This document shows, piece by piece, positions 50,298-62,090 of a DNA stretch of 64,000 bases (position 1 is the stretch's first letter; each line of letters opens with the position of its first letter). A model generated the notes under the pieces. It had not been told where the DNA came from, did no database searches, and worked only from the letters and a program-made list of their open reading frames with translations. Source of the DNA: Trinickia terrae (GTDB taxonomy: Bacteria > Pseudomonadota > Gammaproteobacteria > Burkholderiales > Burkholderiaceae); assembly GCF_005144415.1 (NCBI RefSeq), contig NZ_SWJE01000004.1:124001-188000 (forward strand), written 5' to 3'. The translations under genes were made by a program, and so were the position numbers.

Positions 50298-51545
50298 GTG
50301 CCCGCCGTGAAACCGATTCTGAAATCGAACAAGCTGCTCAACGTCTGCTACGACATCCGCGGGCCCGTGCTCGAGCACGCCAAGCGCCTCGAGGAAGAGG
50401 GCCACCGCATCATCAAGCTGAACATCGGCAACCTCGCGCCGTTCGGCTTCGACGCTCCGGACGAGATCATCCAGGACATGATCCGCAACCTGCCCATGTC
50501 GTCGGGCTATTCGGACTCGAAGGGCGTGTTCGCGGCGCGCAAGGCGATCATGCACGAGACGCAGCAGAAGGGCGTGCAGGGCGTCGAGCTCGACGATATT
50601 TACATCGGCAACGGCGCGTCCGAGCTGATCGTGATGGCGACCCAGGGGCTGCTCAACGACGGCGACGAGGTGCTGCTGCCGGCGCCCGACTACCCGCTCT
50701 GGACCGCCGCCGTGAGCCTGTCGGGCGGCACGCCCGTGCACTACCTGTGCGACGAGTCGAACGGCTGGATGCCCGATCTCGACGACATCCGCGCGAAGAT
50801 CACGCCGAACACGCGCGCGCTCGTCATCATCAACCCGAACAACCCCACGGGCGCCCTTTATTCCGACGAACTGCTGCTGGACCTGATCGAGATCGCGCGC
50901 CGGCACGGCCTCGTGATCTTCGCCGACGAGGTCTACGACAAGATCGTCTACGACGGCAAGAAGCACACGTCGATCGCGGCGCTTTCCGAAGATGTGCTCA
51001 CGGTCACCTTCAACAGCCTCTCGAAGAGCTACCGCTCGTGCGGCTATCGCGCGGGCTGGATGTTCCTCTCGGGCCTGACGGGCGAGAACCGCCGCCGCGC
51101 GAAGGACTATTTCGAAGGGCTCGGCATCCTCGCGTCGATGCGCCTGTGCCCGAACGTGCCGGGCCAGTACGCGATCCAGACCGCGCTCGGCGGCTACCAG
51201 AGCATCAACGACCTGATCGTGCCGGCGGGCCGCCTCTACAAGCAGCGCCAGATCGCCTACGACATGCTCACGTCGATCCCCGGCGTCACCTGCGTGAAGC
51301 CCGAGGCGGCGCTCTATATGTTCCCGCGTCTCGACCCGAAGATGTATCCGATCGAGAACGACCAGCAGTTCATCCTCGACCTGCTGCTCGAGGAGCGCGT
51401 GCTGCTCGTGCAGGGCACGGGCTTCAACTGGCCGAAGCCGGATCATTTCCGCGTCGTGTTCCTGCCGAACGCGGACGATCTCGCCGATTCGATCAACCGC
51501 ATCGCGCGCTTCCTGGACGGCTATCGCAAGCGCCATTTCACCTGA
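50298..51545 (+). CDS. alaA: AlaA-type alanine/valine aminotransferase
   Basis: The 415-residue PLP enzyme of fold type I is close in motifs to E. coli AlaA: 'ILKSNKLLNVCYDIRGPVL' at the start, 'IINPNNPTGALYS', 'IFADEVYDKIVYDG' and 'FNSLSKSYRSCGYRAGW' with PLP-Lys at residue 243. It makes alanine from pyruvate and glutamate. GTG 50298 is chosen because AGGAA lies 7 bp upstream. hom follows after 76 bp, so alaA-hom-thrC may form one amino-acid operon. Confidence 0.92.
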   Translation: MPAVKPILKSNKLLNVCYDIRGPVLEHAKRLEEEGHRIIKLNIGNLAPFGFDAPDEIIQDMIRNLPMSSGYSDSKGVFAARKAIMHETQQKGVQGVELDDIYIGNGASELIVMATQGLLNDGDEVLLPAPDYPLWTAAVSLSGGTPVHYLCDESNGWMPDLDDIRAKITPNTRALVIINPNNPTGALYSDELLLDLIEIARRHGLVIFADEVYDKIVYDGKKHTSIAALSEDVLTVTFNSLSKSYRSCGYRAGWMFLSGLTGENRRRAKDYFEGLGILASMRLCPNVPGQYAIQTALGGYQSINDLIVPAGRLYKQRQIAYDMLTSIPGVTCVKPEAALYMFPRLDPKMYPIENDQQFILDLLLEERVLLVQGTGFNWPKPDHFRVVFLPNADDLADSINRIARFLDGYRKRHFT

Positions 51546-51621
51546 CGCGCCGGCTTCCGGCTTTCGCCCGGCAACGGTCCCTTATCATCAACGCTTCACT
51601 CACATAGAACACACACGCTGC

Positions 51622-52947
51622 ATGGAACCGATCAAAGTTGGCCTGTTGGGCTTCGGCACGGTGGGCAGCGGCACCTTCACGGTACTGCGCCGCAACCAGG
51701 AAGAAATCAAACGACGCGCGGGCCGCGGCATCGAGGTCGCGCGCATCGCGGTGCGCAATCCGGCCAAGGCGCAGGCGGCGCTCGGCGATAGCGCGCTGTT
51801 TCCGCTCATTACCGATGACTTCGCCGCTGTCGTCGACGATCCGTCGATCGGCATCGTCGCCGAGATGATCGGCGGCACGACGATCGCGCGCGAACTGGTG
51901 CTGCGCGCGATCGCCAACGGCAAGCACGTGGTGACGGCCAACAAGGCGCTCCTCGCGGTGCACGGCACCGAGATCTTCGAGGCGGCGCGCGCCAAGGGCG
52001 TGATGGTCGCGTTCGAGGCGGCCGTGGCTGGCGGCATCCCGATCATCAAGGCGCTGCGCGAGGGGCTGACGGCCAATCGCATCCAGTACATCGCCGGCAT
52101 CATCAACGGCACGACGAACTACATCCTCTCCGAGATGCGCGAGCGCGGGCTCGATTTCGCGACGGCCCTGAAGGGCGCGCAGGAGCTCGGCTACGCGGAA
52201 GCCGATCCGACCTTCGACATCGAGGGCGTCGACGCCGCGCACAAGGTCACGATCATGAGCGCGATCGCGTTCGGCGTGCCGGTGCAGTTCGAGCGCGCCT
52301 ACATCGAAGGCATCAGCAAGCTCGCCGCGATCGACATCAAGTACGCGGAAGACCTCGGCTACCGCATCAAGCTCCTCGGCATCACGCGCCGCACCGAGCG
52401 CGGCATCGAGCTGCGCGTGCATCCCACGCTGATTCCGGCCAAGCGTCTGCTTGCGAACGTCGAAGGCGCGATGAACGCGGTCGTCGTGCACGGCGACGCG
52501 GTCGGCGCGACGCTGTACTACGGCAAGGGCGCGGGCGCGGAGCCGACGGCTTCGGCGGTGGTCGCCGATCTCGTCGACGTCACGCGCCTGCACACGGCGG
52601 ACCCCGAGCATCGCGTGCCGCACCTCGCGTTCCAGCCCGAGAGCCTGTCGAACACGCCGATTCTCCCGATCGAAGAGGTGACGAGCGGCTACTACCTGCG
52701 TCTGCGCGTGGCCGACGTGACCGGCGTGCTCGCCGACATCACGCGCATCCTCGCCGATTCGGGCATCTCGATCGATGCGCTCCTGCAGAAGGAATCGGAG
52801 CAGGTCGACGACGGCGGCGAGACCGACGTCATCATCATCACGCACGAAACGCTCGAGAAGAACGTCAACGCGTCGATCGTCCAGATCGAAGCGCTCTCGA
52901 CGGTCGTCTCGAAGGTCACGAAGCTGCGCATGGAAGCGCTGAACTAG
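51622..52947 (+). CDS. hom: Homoserine dehydrogenase
   Basis: The 441-residue protein reduces aspartate semialdehyde to homoserine. 'VGLLGFGTVGSGTF' (GxGxxG at residues 10-15) binds NAD(P)H, 'TANKALLAVHG' and 'AAVAGGIPIIKALREGL' are catalytic-domain motifs, and 'GIINGTTNYILSEM' is the classical signature. A C-terminal ACT domain (about 350-440, 'YYLRLRVADVTGVLADITRI') provides threonine feedback. thrC follows after 9 bp. Confidence 0.96.
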   Translation: MEPIKVGLLGFGTVGSGTFTVLRRNQEEIKRRAGRGIEVARIAVRNPAKAQAALGDSALFPLITDDFAAVVDDPSIGIVAEMIGGTTIARELVLRAIANGKHVVTANKALLAVHGTEIFEAARAKGVMVAFEAAVAGGIPIIKALREGLTANRIQYIAGIINGTTNYILSEMRERGLDFATALKGAQELGYAEADPTFDIEGVDAAHKVTIMSAIAFGVPVQFERAYIEGISKLAAIDIKYAEDLGYRIKLLGITRRTERGIELRVHPTLIPAKRLLANVEGAMNAVVVHGDAVGATLYYGKGAGAEPTASAVVADLVDVTRLHTADPEHRVPHLAFQPESLSNTPILPIEEVTSGYYLRLRVADVTGVLADITRILADSGISIDALLQKESEQVDDGGETDVIIITHETLEKNVNASIVQIEALSTVVSKVTKLRMEALN

Positions 52948-52956
52948 GTCTGCGAC

Positions 52957-54408
52957 ATGAACTACATCTCCACGCGCGGCGCCGGCATCGGCGAGCGCCA
53001 TACGTTCTCCGACATCCTTCTGGGCGGTCTCGCGAAGGATGGCGGCCTGTACCTGCCCGCCGACTATCCGCGCGTTTCGGCCGACGAGCTCGCGCGCTGG
53101 CGCACGCTGTCGTACGCGGACCTCGCGTTCGAAGTGCTGTCGAAGTTCAGCGACGACATCCCGGCGGAAGACCTGCGCGCGCTCGCGCGCCGCACCTACA
53201 CGGCCGACGTCTATTGCAACGTGCGCGACGGCGAAAGCGCCGCGCAGATCACGCCGCTCAAGCCGCTCGGCGTCGAGTCGGGCGCGCCGCTGTCGCTGCT
53301 CGAGCTGTCGAACGGCCCCACGCTCGCGTTCAAGGACATGGCGATGCAGCTGCTCGGCAACCTGTTCGAGTACGCGCTGGCGAAGACGGGCCGCACGCTC
53401 AACATCCTCGGCGCGACCTCCGGCGACACGGGCAGCGCCGCCGAATACGCGATGCGCGGCAAGCAGGGCGTTCGCGTCTTCATGCTCTCTCCGCACAAGA
53501 AGATGAGCGCGTTCCAGACCGCGCAGATGTACAGCCTGCAAGATCCGAACATCTTCAACATCGCCGTGGAAGGCGTGTTCGACGACTGCCAGGACATCGT
53601 CAAGGCCGTCTCGAACGATCACGCGTTCAAGGCGAACTACAAGATCGGCACGGTCAATTCGATCAACTGGGCACGCGTCGTCGCGCAGGTCGTCTACTAC
53701 TTCAAGGGCTATTTTGCGGCCACGAAGTCGAACGACGAGCGTGTGTCGTTCACCGTGCCGTCGGGCAATTTCGGCAACGTCTGCGCGGGCCACATCGCGC
53801 GCATGATGGGGCTGCCGATCGAAAAGCTCGTTGTTGCAACCAACGAGAACGACGTGCTCGACGAGTTCTTCAAGAGCGGCGTCTACCGCGTGCGCGGCTC
53901 GGCCGAGACCTATCACACGAGCAGCCCGAGCATGGACATCTCGAAGGCGTCGAACTTCGAGCGCTTCGTGTTCGACCTGCTCGGGCGCGATCCGGCGCGC
54001 GTGCTGCAGCTGTTCCGCGACGTCGAGGAGAAGGGCGGCTTCGATCTGGCCGCGAGCGGCGATTTCGCGCGCGTGCGCGAGTTCGGCTTCGTGTCGGGCA
54101 GCAGCACGCACGCGGACCGCGTCGGTGTGATTCGCGACGTCTATCAGCGTTATCACACGATGATCGACACGCATACCGCCGACGGTCTCAAGGTCGCGCG
54201 CGAGCACCTGCAAGCCGGGGTCCCGATGGTCGTGCTCGAAACGGCGCAGCCGCTCAAGTTCGGCGAAACGATTCGCGAAGCGCTCGCGCGCGAGCCCGAG
54301 CGGCCCGCCGCGTTCGCCGGGCTCGAAGCGCTGCCGCAGCGGTTCGAGGTCCTGCCGGGCGATGCCGGGCAGGTCAAGGCGTTCATCGCTGCGAACGTGC
54401 GCGGCTGA
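52957..54408 (+). CDS. thrC: Threonine synthase
   Basis: The 483-residue PLP enzyme converts phosphohomoserine to threonine. The N-terminus 'MNYISTRGAGIGERHTFSD' and 'NGPTLAFKDMAMQLLG' (PLP-Lys126) mark the long, E. coli/fungal type; 'ILGATSGDTGSAAEYAM' binds the phosphate. It forms an operon with hom. The matching homoserine kinase is not in the window. Confidence 0.96.
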   Translation: MNYISTRGAGIGERHTFSDILLGGLAKDGGLYLPADYPRVSADELARWRTLSYADLAFEVLSKFSDDIPAEDLRALARRTYTADVYCNVRDGESAAQITPLKPLGVESGAPLSLLELSNGPTLAFKDMAMQLLGNLFEYALAKTGRTLNILGATSGDTGSAAEYAMRGKQGVRVFMLSPHKKMSAFQTAQMYSLQDPNIFNIAVEGVFDDCQDIVKAVSNDHAFKANYKIGTVNSINWARVVAQVVYYFKGYFAATKSNDERVSFTVPSGNFGNVCAGHIARMMGLPIEKLVVATNENDVLDEFFKSGVYRVRGSAETYHTSSPSMDISKASNFERFVFDLLGRDPARVLQLFRDVEEKGGFDLAASGDFARVREFGFVSGSSTHADRVGVIRDVYQRYHTMIDTHTADGLKVAREHLQAGVPMVVLETAQPLKFGETIREALAREPERPAAFAGLEALPQRFEVLPGDAGQVKAFIAANVRG

Positions 54409-54561
54409 ACGTCGGGTTGATCCCCCGGGTTGATCTCCCGGGCGATCCCCATGTCGAAGCGATCAAAACGGGCGCAGGCGCAGCTTCTCTATAAGCTGCG
54501 CCTTGCGCGGCCCGTCTGGCAGGCCGCTACAATGCTCTTTTAAGACTTGCCCGTCAGATCG

Positions 54562-55809
54562 ATGTCCACGCCTTCCTCTCCGGCGCCGCGCGCGCCGATG
54601 CTGTCGACCGCCGAGGCGCTCGCCACGCTCCTCGCCGCAGCCCGTCCCCTCGCCGAAACGGAAACGGTCTCCACGCTCGATGCCTTGAATCGCGTGCTCG
54701 CCGTGGATGTCGTGTCGCCGCTCGACGTCCCGCCAATGCACACGAGTGCGATGGACGGCTACGCGGTGCGCACGGCGGACCTGTCGCACGGCGACCGGCG
54801 TCTGCCCGTCTCGCAGCGCATTCCGGCAGGCCATGCGCCCCAGCCGCTCGCAGCAGGCACGGCGGCGCGCATTTTCACGGGCGCGACGCTGCCGCCGGGC
54901 GCCGACGCCGTGGTGATGCAGGAGCAGACCCAGGCTGCGGGCGACGAAGTCGAAATCCTGCACACGCCGAAAGCGGGCGAATGGATCACCGCGCAAGGCG
55001 CCGACATCCGGCGCGGCGCCGTGATCCTGCCGGCCGGCACGCGTCTCGCGCCGCAGGCGCTGGGCCTTGCCGCGTCGATCGGCTGCGCGCAATTGACAGT
55101 CACGCGGCGCGTGAAAGTGGCCGTGTTCTTTACTGGCGACGAACTGACGATGCCGGGCGAACCGCTCAAGCCCGGCGCGATCTACAACTCGAGCCGCTTC
55201 ACGCTGCGCGGCCTGCTCGAGAGGCTCGGCTGCGAGGTGACCGACTACGGCATCGTCCCCGACGATCGCGAGGCGACGCGCGCGACGCTGCGCGAAGCCG
55301 CTCGTGAGCACGATTTGATCCTGACCTCGGGCGGCGTCTCGGTCGGCGAGGAAGACCACGTGAAGCCGGCGGTCGAGGCCGAAGGGCGGCTCGCGATGTG
55401 GCAGATTGCGATGAAGCCGGGCAAGCCGCTTGCCTTCGGCGCGGTTCGCCGCGGGGACGGGGTAGGCGAAGCGTTCTTCATCGGCCTGCCCGGCAACCCG
55501 GTGTCGAGCTTCGTGACGTTCCTGCTGTTCGTGCGGCCGTTCCTGCTGCGCGTCGCGGGTGTCAAGCACGTCGCGCCGCGCGCCTTGTCGTTGCGCGCCG
55601 ATTTTTCGCAGACGAAGGGGGATCGCCGCAACGAGTTCCTGCGCGCGCGCGTGAACCCGGCGGGCGGCCTCGACCTGTTCCCGAATCAGAGCTCGGCGGT
55701 GCTGACCTCGACGGTCTGGGGCGACGGCTTGATCGACAACCCGCCCAATCACGCGATCAGCGCGGGCGAAACCGTGCGATTCATTCCCTTTTCCGAGTTG
55801 CTGGGCTGA
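54562..55809 (+). CDS. moeA: MoeA, molybdopterin molybdenumtransferase
   Basis: The 415-residue enzyme inserts molybdate into adenylated molybdopterin. 'MHTSAMDGYAVRTADL', 'RIFTGATLPPGADAVVMQEQ' and 'LTSGGVSVGEEDHVKP' are core motifs, followed by 'GLPGNPVSSFVTFLLFVRPF' and a C-terminal beta domain. ATG 54562 is preferred over the GTG-like start five codons upstream. It begins the moeA-moaD-moaE group (8-bp and 23-bp gaps), separate from hom-thrC by 153 bp. Confidence 0.95.
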   Translation: MSTPSSPAPRAPMLSTAEALATLLAAARPLAETETVSTLDALNRVLAVDVVSPLDVPPMHTSAMDGYAVRTADLSHGDRRLPVSQRIPAGHAPQPLAAGTAARIFTGATLPPGADAVVMQEQTQAAGDEVEILHTPKAGEWITAQGADIRRGAVILPAGTRLAPQALGLAASIGCAQLTVTRRVKVAVFFTGDELTMPGEPLKPGAIYNSSRFTLRGLLERLGCEVTDYGIVPDDREATRATLREAAREHDLILTSGGVSVGEEDHVKPAVEAEGRLAMWQIAMKPGKPLAFGAVRRGDGVGEAFFIGLPGNPVSSFVTFLLFVRPFLLRVAGVKHVAPRALSLRADFSQTKGDRRNEFLRARVNPAGGLDLFPNQSSAVLTSTVWGDGLIDNPPNHAISAGETVRFIPFSELLG

Positions 55810-55817
55810 CGAACGAG

Positions 55818-56075
55818 ATGAAGATTCAACTGAGATATTTCGCCAGCGTGCGCGAGGCGCTGGGCGTGGCCGAGGAGTCGGCCGAGGCGCCTGAAGGCGT
55901 CGCGACCGTCGGCGACGTGCGCGCCTGGCTGCGCACGCGCGGCGGCGCCTGGGCCGACGCGCTCGCGGAAGGCCGTGCGCTGCGCATGGCCTGCAATCAC
56001 GAGATGACCGACGCCGGCACCCGTATCACGGAAGGCTGCGAGGTCGCTTTCTTTCCGCCCGTCACGGGCGGCTGA
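55818..56075 (+). CDS. moaD: MoaD, molybdopterin synthase small subunit
   Basis: The 85-residue ubiquitin-fold protein ends in the required Gly-Gly (FFPPVTGG), which is thiocarboxylated to donate sulfur to precursor Z. 'QLRYFASVREALGV' is the usual N-terminus. The start ATG 55818 lies 8 bp after moeA. It works with MoaE encoded next. Confidence 0.94.
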   Translation: MKIQLRYFASVREALGVAEESAEAPEGVATVGDVRAWLRTRGGAWADALAEGRALRMACNHEMTDAGTRITEGCEVAFFPPVTGG

Positions 56076-56098
56076 CGCGCAACAACCAGAGGCCGACG

Positions 56099-56614
56099 AT
56101 GACAGTCCGAGTCCAAACCGCCGATTTCGACCTGACCGCCGAAGTGGCGGGCCTGCGCGCCGACAATCCGAAAGTCGGCGCGATCGCCTGCTTCGTCGGC
56201 ACCGTGCGCGACTTGAACGAAGGCGAGCGTGTCGAGGCGATGGAGCTCGAGCACTATCCGGGCATGACCGAAAAGGCGCTCGAAGCGATCGCCGCCGAGT
56301 CGCGCCGCCGCTGGCCGGGGTCGGATGTCCTGATCGTCCACCGGGTCGGCAAGCTCTATCCGCTCGACCAGATCGTGCTCGTTGCCACGACGGCCGCGCA
56401 TCGGGGCGATGCGTTTGCCTCGTGCGAGTTCGTGATGGACTACCTGAAGACCCAGGCGCCGTTCTGGAAGAAGGAAAAGACCGATGCGGGTGAGCGCTGG
56501 GTCGACGCCCGCTCGACCGACGATGCTGCGCTCGCGCGCTGGGGTATCGAGCCGGGCAATTCGGGCGCCGGCGCTTCGCCGAGCAACGCGGACCGCGCCG
56601 AATACGACGAGTAG
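56099..56614 (+). CDS. moaE: MoaE, molybdopterin synthase large subunit
   Basis: The 171-residue catalytic subunit combines precursor Z with MoaD thiocarboxylate. 'GAIACFVGTVRD', 'LELEHYPGMTEKAL', 'HRVGKLYPLD' and 'CEFVMDYLKTQAPFWKKE' with the catalytic lysines are all present. The last 20 residues are an extra Ser/Ala-rich tail. It closes the moe/moa group. Confidence 0.95.
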   Translation: MTVRVQTADFDLTAEVAGLRADNPKVGAIACFVGTVRDLNEGERVEAMELEHYPGMTEKALEAIAAESRRRWPGSDVLIVHRVGKLYPLDQIVLVATTAAHRGDAFASCEFVMDYLKTQAPFWKKEKTDAGERWVDARSTDDAALARWGIEPGNSGAGASPSNADRAEYDE

Positions 56615-56665
56615 AGCGCTGGCGCGCCAGCCGCGGCAGCAGTTAATCGCGGCGGAAGGGCGAGT

Positions 56666-57223
56666 CTACGACTCGCTGTCGTTGGCCGAACGGCCGATGA
56701 TTTTCGCGGGAAACGGCTCGCCGCGCGGACGCGCGTCGTGCGCGTCGTCCCTGCCGCCGCGCTTGGGCGCGATCAGGTCGAGCAGCGCCTGCTGCTCCGG
56801 CGGCACCACGTAATCCCAGCCGAAGCGGCTCAACTGCAGGCTTTGCGCGATCCGCAGCGCGGGCTCCATGAAGCGCACGGCCGCCGCTGGCTCATAGCGG
56901 TTTTCGACGGTATCCAGAAACAGATGCAGCCAGCGGCTGAAATGGCGCGGCTCAACGCCTTCGAGCGGGGCATGCGCCTGTTGCACGTTGCCGCGGTATT
57001 GCTTCGCGCCGAGCACGAGACTGCCCCAGAAAATACACATCTTGGGCAGATGATCGTCCCAGCGGCCCGCGAGGACCGCGTCGAACACCGGGCCCAGCAG
57101 CGCATCGGCGCGCACGCGGCCGTAGAACGCGTACACGAGCTCGCGGATATTGGCCTCGGTGGGCTCGGCATAGCGGGCGGGCGAAGGAAGGTCGGAAGGC
57201 TGCGGAATGGACGTCGAATTCAT
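56666..57223 (-). CDS. Group 3 truncated haemoglobin
   Basis: The 185-residue protein starts at ATG 57223; the frame upstream crosses the regulatory region. The globin core has 'IRELVYAFYGRVRADALLGP', 'DHLPKMCIFWGSLVLGAKQY' and 'PRHFSRWLHLF' with the proximal His in the last motif. Group III globins bind O2/NO and often detoxify nitric oxide or serve microaerobic life. It is divergent from an NsrR-like gene with an NsrR-type operator between them, which suggests NO-responsive control. The C-terminal 30 residues are a charged extension. Confidence 0.9.
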   Translation of the reverse strand: MNSTSIPQPSDLPSPARYAEPTEANIRELVYAFYGRVRADALLGPVFDAVLAGRWDDHLPKMCIFWGSLVLGAKQYRGNVQQAHAPLEGVEPRHFSRWLHLFLDTVENRYEPAAAVRFMEPALRIAQSLQLSRFGWDYVVPPEQQALLDLIAPKRGGRDDAHDARPRGEPFPAKIIGRSANDSES

Positions 57224-57396
57224 CTGGCGAATCGCGCGAATCCGGTGAGCGGCCGCGCGCAGTAAAAAGGGTGAAAGCGGTGTTGACAATCGTTGAAACG
57301 AATTTCGCGCTTTCGAAACGTTAAATTGCGACACTAATCGCTCGATTGGGCGAAATTTGAAGCACAATGGCGTTCGGATCTCCGGATAACGTGTAT

Positions 57397-57412
57397 ATAA
57401 AATGCATGTTAT
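57397..57412. promoter_or_regulatory. NsrR-like operator between the globin and the regulator
   Basis: ATAAAATGCATGTTAT is a near-palindrome centred on ATGCAT and fits the NsrR half-site AANATGCATTT. It lies 109 bp before the regulator start and 174 bp before the globin start, in an AT-rich patch (57391-57412) that could also provide -10 elements in both directions (TATAAA on +, TTATAT on -). Confidence 0.6.
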
Positions 57413-57520
57413 GGCGAAGTCAGACCGTCGGCAACCCCGAGGCCGTTGCGGTCTTTTGCCCGATTTCATTGGCGCACCCGGGCGCACGCGGACGTCGGGG
57501 GCCTAGTCACCATTGCACTC

Positions 57521-58006
57521 ATGAGACTAACCGACTATACCGATTACGCGTTGCGCGTAATGCTCTACCTCGCGGTGCGCGAAGACGGCCTGGCGACCAT
57601 TCAGGATATTTCGGATGCGTACGGCATTTCGAAAAATCATTTGATGAAAGTCGTGCAGCGGCTCGGCGAATTGGGCTGGATCGAAACGATCCGCGGCCGC
57701 AACGGCGGTCTGCGGTTGTTTGAGACGTCGCTGCAATTGAGTGTCGGCGAAGTGGTGCGTGCCACCGAGAGCGATTTCGCGCTCGTCGGCTGCCTCGCGG
57801 ATGAGGGCGTCGCGTCGCGCACCTGCGTCATCGAGCCGCACTGCCGGCTCAAGCATGTTTTTCAGGAGGCGCGCGGCGCGTTTCTCGCAGAGCTGGACCG
57901 CCACACGCTCGCCGAGCTGGCGCAGCCGGCGGCTCCGCTCTCAGCGCTGCTCGCCATCCGGACCGTGGTGCCGATCGCCGTCGACGACGCAGCGCCGTCC
58001 GGCTGA
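57521..58006 (+). CDS. nsrR: Rrf2-family regulator, NsrR-like
   Basis: The 161-residue protein has the Rrf2 winged helix ('MRLTDYTDYALRVMLYLAVR', 'SKNHLMKVVQRLGELGWIET', 'GRNGGLRL') and three cysteines for an iron-sulfur cluster in 'GCLADEGVASRTCVIEPHC'. NsrR senses nitric oxide through a cluster bound by three Cys; here the first spacing is ten residues, longer than in E. coli NsrR. ATG 57521 is the natural start. The divergent globin gene and the ATGCAT operator support the NsrR reading over IscR, which has a different Cys spacing. Confidence 0.9.
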   Translation: MRLTDYTDYALRVMLYLAVREDGLATIQDISDAYGISKNHLMKVVQRLGELGWIETIRGRNGGLRLFETSLQLSVGEVVRATESDFALVGCLADEGVASRTCVIEPHCRLKHVFQEARGAFLAELDRHTLAELAQPAAPLSALLAIRTVVPIAVDDAAPSG

Positions 58007-58079
58007 GCGGGCTTCACTCCCGCCTGTGTCGCTTCTAAATAAAAGCTGCCTGTCCGTGTGAAAAAACGACAAAAAAGCG

Positions 58080-58107
58080 CTTGAAACACGCGGCGAACGC
58101 CTCATTT
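58080..58107 (+). promoter_or_regulatory. Sigma-32-type heat-shock promoter of clpB
   Basis: CTTGAAA (58080-58086), 13-bp spacer, CCTCATTT (58100-58107), matching the RpoH consensus CTTGAAA-N11-16-CCCCATNT in all but one base. It lies 30 bp before ATG 58138, with GGAG between, as expected for a heat-shock chaperone gene. Confidence 0.85.
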
Positions 58108-58137
58108 TGGTGATATTCGAAAATTGGAGATCTCTTG

Positions 58138-60735
<2,598 letters not shown>

Positions 60736-60770
60736 GCGGAACGCCGCTGGCGTCAGCGTCCGACCTTAAA

Positions 60771-60800
60771 GCAAACACCCCGCGCGAGCGGGGTGTTTGC
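60771..60800. terminator. Terminator hairpin after clpB
   Basis: A 13-bp stem GCAAACACCCCGC (60771-60783) with GCGGGGTGTTTGC (60788-60800) and a GCGA loop. There is no long T-run outside the stem, but the position between convergent genes and stem strength suggest a bidirectional terminator. Confidence 0.75.
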
Positions 60801-60859
60801 CATTCACGCAGCGAACGCGTCCGATCGGGCGCCCGCCGCGTTGCTGAAGTGCGGCGCTA

Positions 60860-61309
60860 TCAGGCGTCCTTCTTGCCGAACAGGCTGCCCGCAAGCGAAG
60901 CCAGACCGCCGGCGCCGCCGAGCGAGCCCAGCACGCTCGACACATCGAGCTGGCCGCCCTCCGGGACTTGGCCATCCGGCGTCGCGCTGTTGACGACGTG
61001 CGGCAGCACTTGCGCGAGCAGTCCCGACACTTGGTCGGGCGACACCCCGGCCTTCTGCGCGATGCCGGAGAGCGCGTCGGAGCCGAGCACGTTCTGCAGC
61101 GTTTCCGGCGAAATGGCCTGGTTCGCGCCGTTGCTGATCCACGAGCTGACGATCTCGCCGGCGCCGTTTTCGTGGAACTTCTGGACCAGGCCGCTCAAGC
61201 CGCCGGGCTGGTTGTTGACGAATTCCAGGGCGGCCTGGATCAGGTTCTGGCTGCCTTCCGGCGACGCATTGTTGCCGAGCAGGGAGGAGACGGTGTCGAG
61301 CAAGCTCAT
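60860..61309 (-). CDS. YidB/DUF937-family protein
   Basis: The 149-residue protein starts 'MSLLDTVSSLLGNNASPEGS' and has the family's 'FHENGAGEIVSSWISNGANQ' and 'GVSPDQVSGLLAQVLPHVV' motifs, ending in a Gly-rich tail 'GLASLAGSLFGKKD'. DUF937/YidB proteins are small helical proteins of unknown role. It is convergent with clpB and 108 bp from the ComEA-like gene. Confidence 0.92.
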   Translation of the reverse strand: MSLLDTVSSLLGNNASPEGSQNLIQAALEFVNNQPGGLSGLVQKFHENGAGEIVSSWISNGANQAISPETLQNVLGSDALSGIAQKAGVSPDQVSGLLAQVLPHVVNSATPDGQVPEGGQLDVSSVLGSLGGAGGLASLAGSLFGKKDA

Positions 61310-61417
61310 GACGGACTCTCTTGGGGAGCGGCATCGCGCGTGGCGTTGGATGCCGGTGGGTGGAAGGCGCCGCGCGGGGCGGCGCGGCGGGATCGAGCGA
61401 CTATCGGCAGTGGGCGA

Positions 61418-61888
61418 TCAGCCGGCCGACGCGGCCGAAGCCGCCTTGCCCTTCTTCTTCGAGGCTTTGCCGCCCGATGCGGCCATCGGCGCGCTCGCGG
61501 CGGCGCTGGATGCCGCGGCCGTCGCCGACGGCGCAGCACTCTTCGACGCGGCTTTGGCGGCCGGCGCCGAAGTAGCTGTGGCGCTCGTGCTCTTGGCGCC
61601 CGCGCCGGTCGGCGGCGCCGACGATCCGCCGATCGTCAAACCTTCCGCTTCGAGCTTCGTCACCGATTTCGTGCCGAGACCCTTGACGCGGTTGGCGAGG
61701 TCGTCGGCGTCCTTGAACGGACCGTTCTTGGTGCGCTCGTCGATGATCGCCTTCGACTTGACGGGACCCAGGCCCTTCAGGCTTTCGAGCGTGGTCTGAT
61801 CGGCCGTGTTGACGTCGACGGAGGCCGCGAACGCCGCGGACATCGTCAGGAAGCAAGCAACGCACAGCAATAACAGCTTCTTCAGCAT
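61418..61888 (-). CDS. ComEA-like helix-hairpin-helix protein, exported
   Basis: The 156-residue protein starts at ATG 61888 (GGAG 9 bp upstream) with a signal peptide (LLLLCVACFLTMSAAFA). Residues 22-80 are a helix-hairpin-helix pair: 'VDVNTADQTTLESLKGLGPV' and 'VKGLGTKSVTKLEAEG'. Such small periplasmic proteins bind DNA and may serve in uptake. The C-terminal half is a low-complexity Ala/Ser/Lys tail, which may aid DNA binding. Confidence 0.9.
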   Translation of the reverse strand: MLKKLLLLCVACFLTMSAAFAASVDVNTADQTTLESLKGLGPVKSKAIIDERTKNGPFKDADDLANRVKGLGTKSVTKLEAEGLTIGGSSAPPTGAGAKSTSATATSAPAAKAASKSAAPSATAAASSAAASAPMAASGGKASKKKGKAASAASAG

Positions 61889-62090
61889 GGCAATGACTCC
61901 ATTGAGGGCAACGGAAAAAACGGCCGGGAACGGACGACGCATTGCAGCAGGCGCTGCCGATAAGCATAGGACAAAGTGCGGGCCCTTTTTGTGACGCGGT
62001 CAGAGTTTGCCCGCGCCGTATGAGCGGTGTAAAGATCTTCTGACAATTCCTGAGGTTTTCTTCGGCTGGCGTATCGGCATTAGAGAGGCA

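Noticed and set aside
51538-54213. 891-codon - strand frame opposite hom and thrC
   Set aside because: It spans two well-defined + strand genes and the gap between them, with a repetitive Arg/Val/Asp-rich product.
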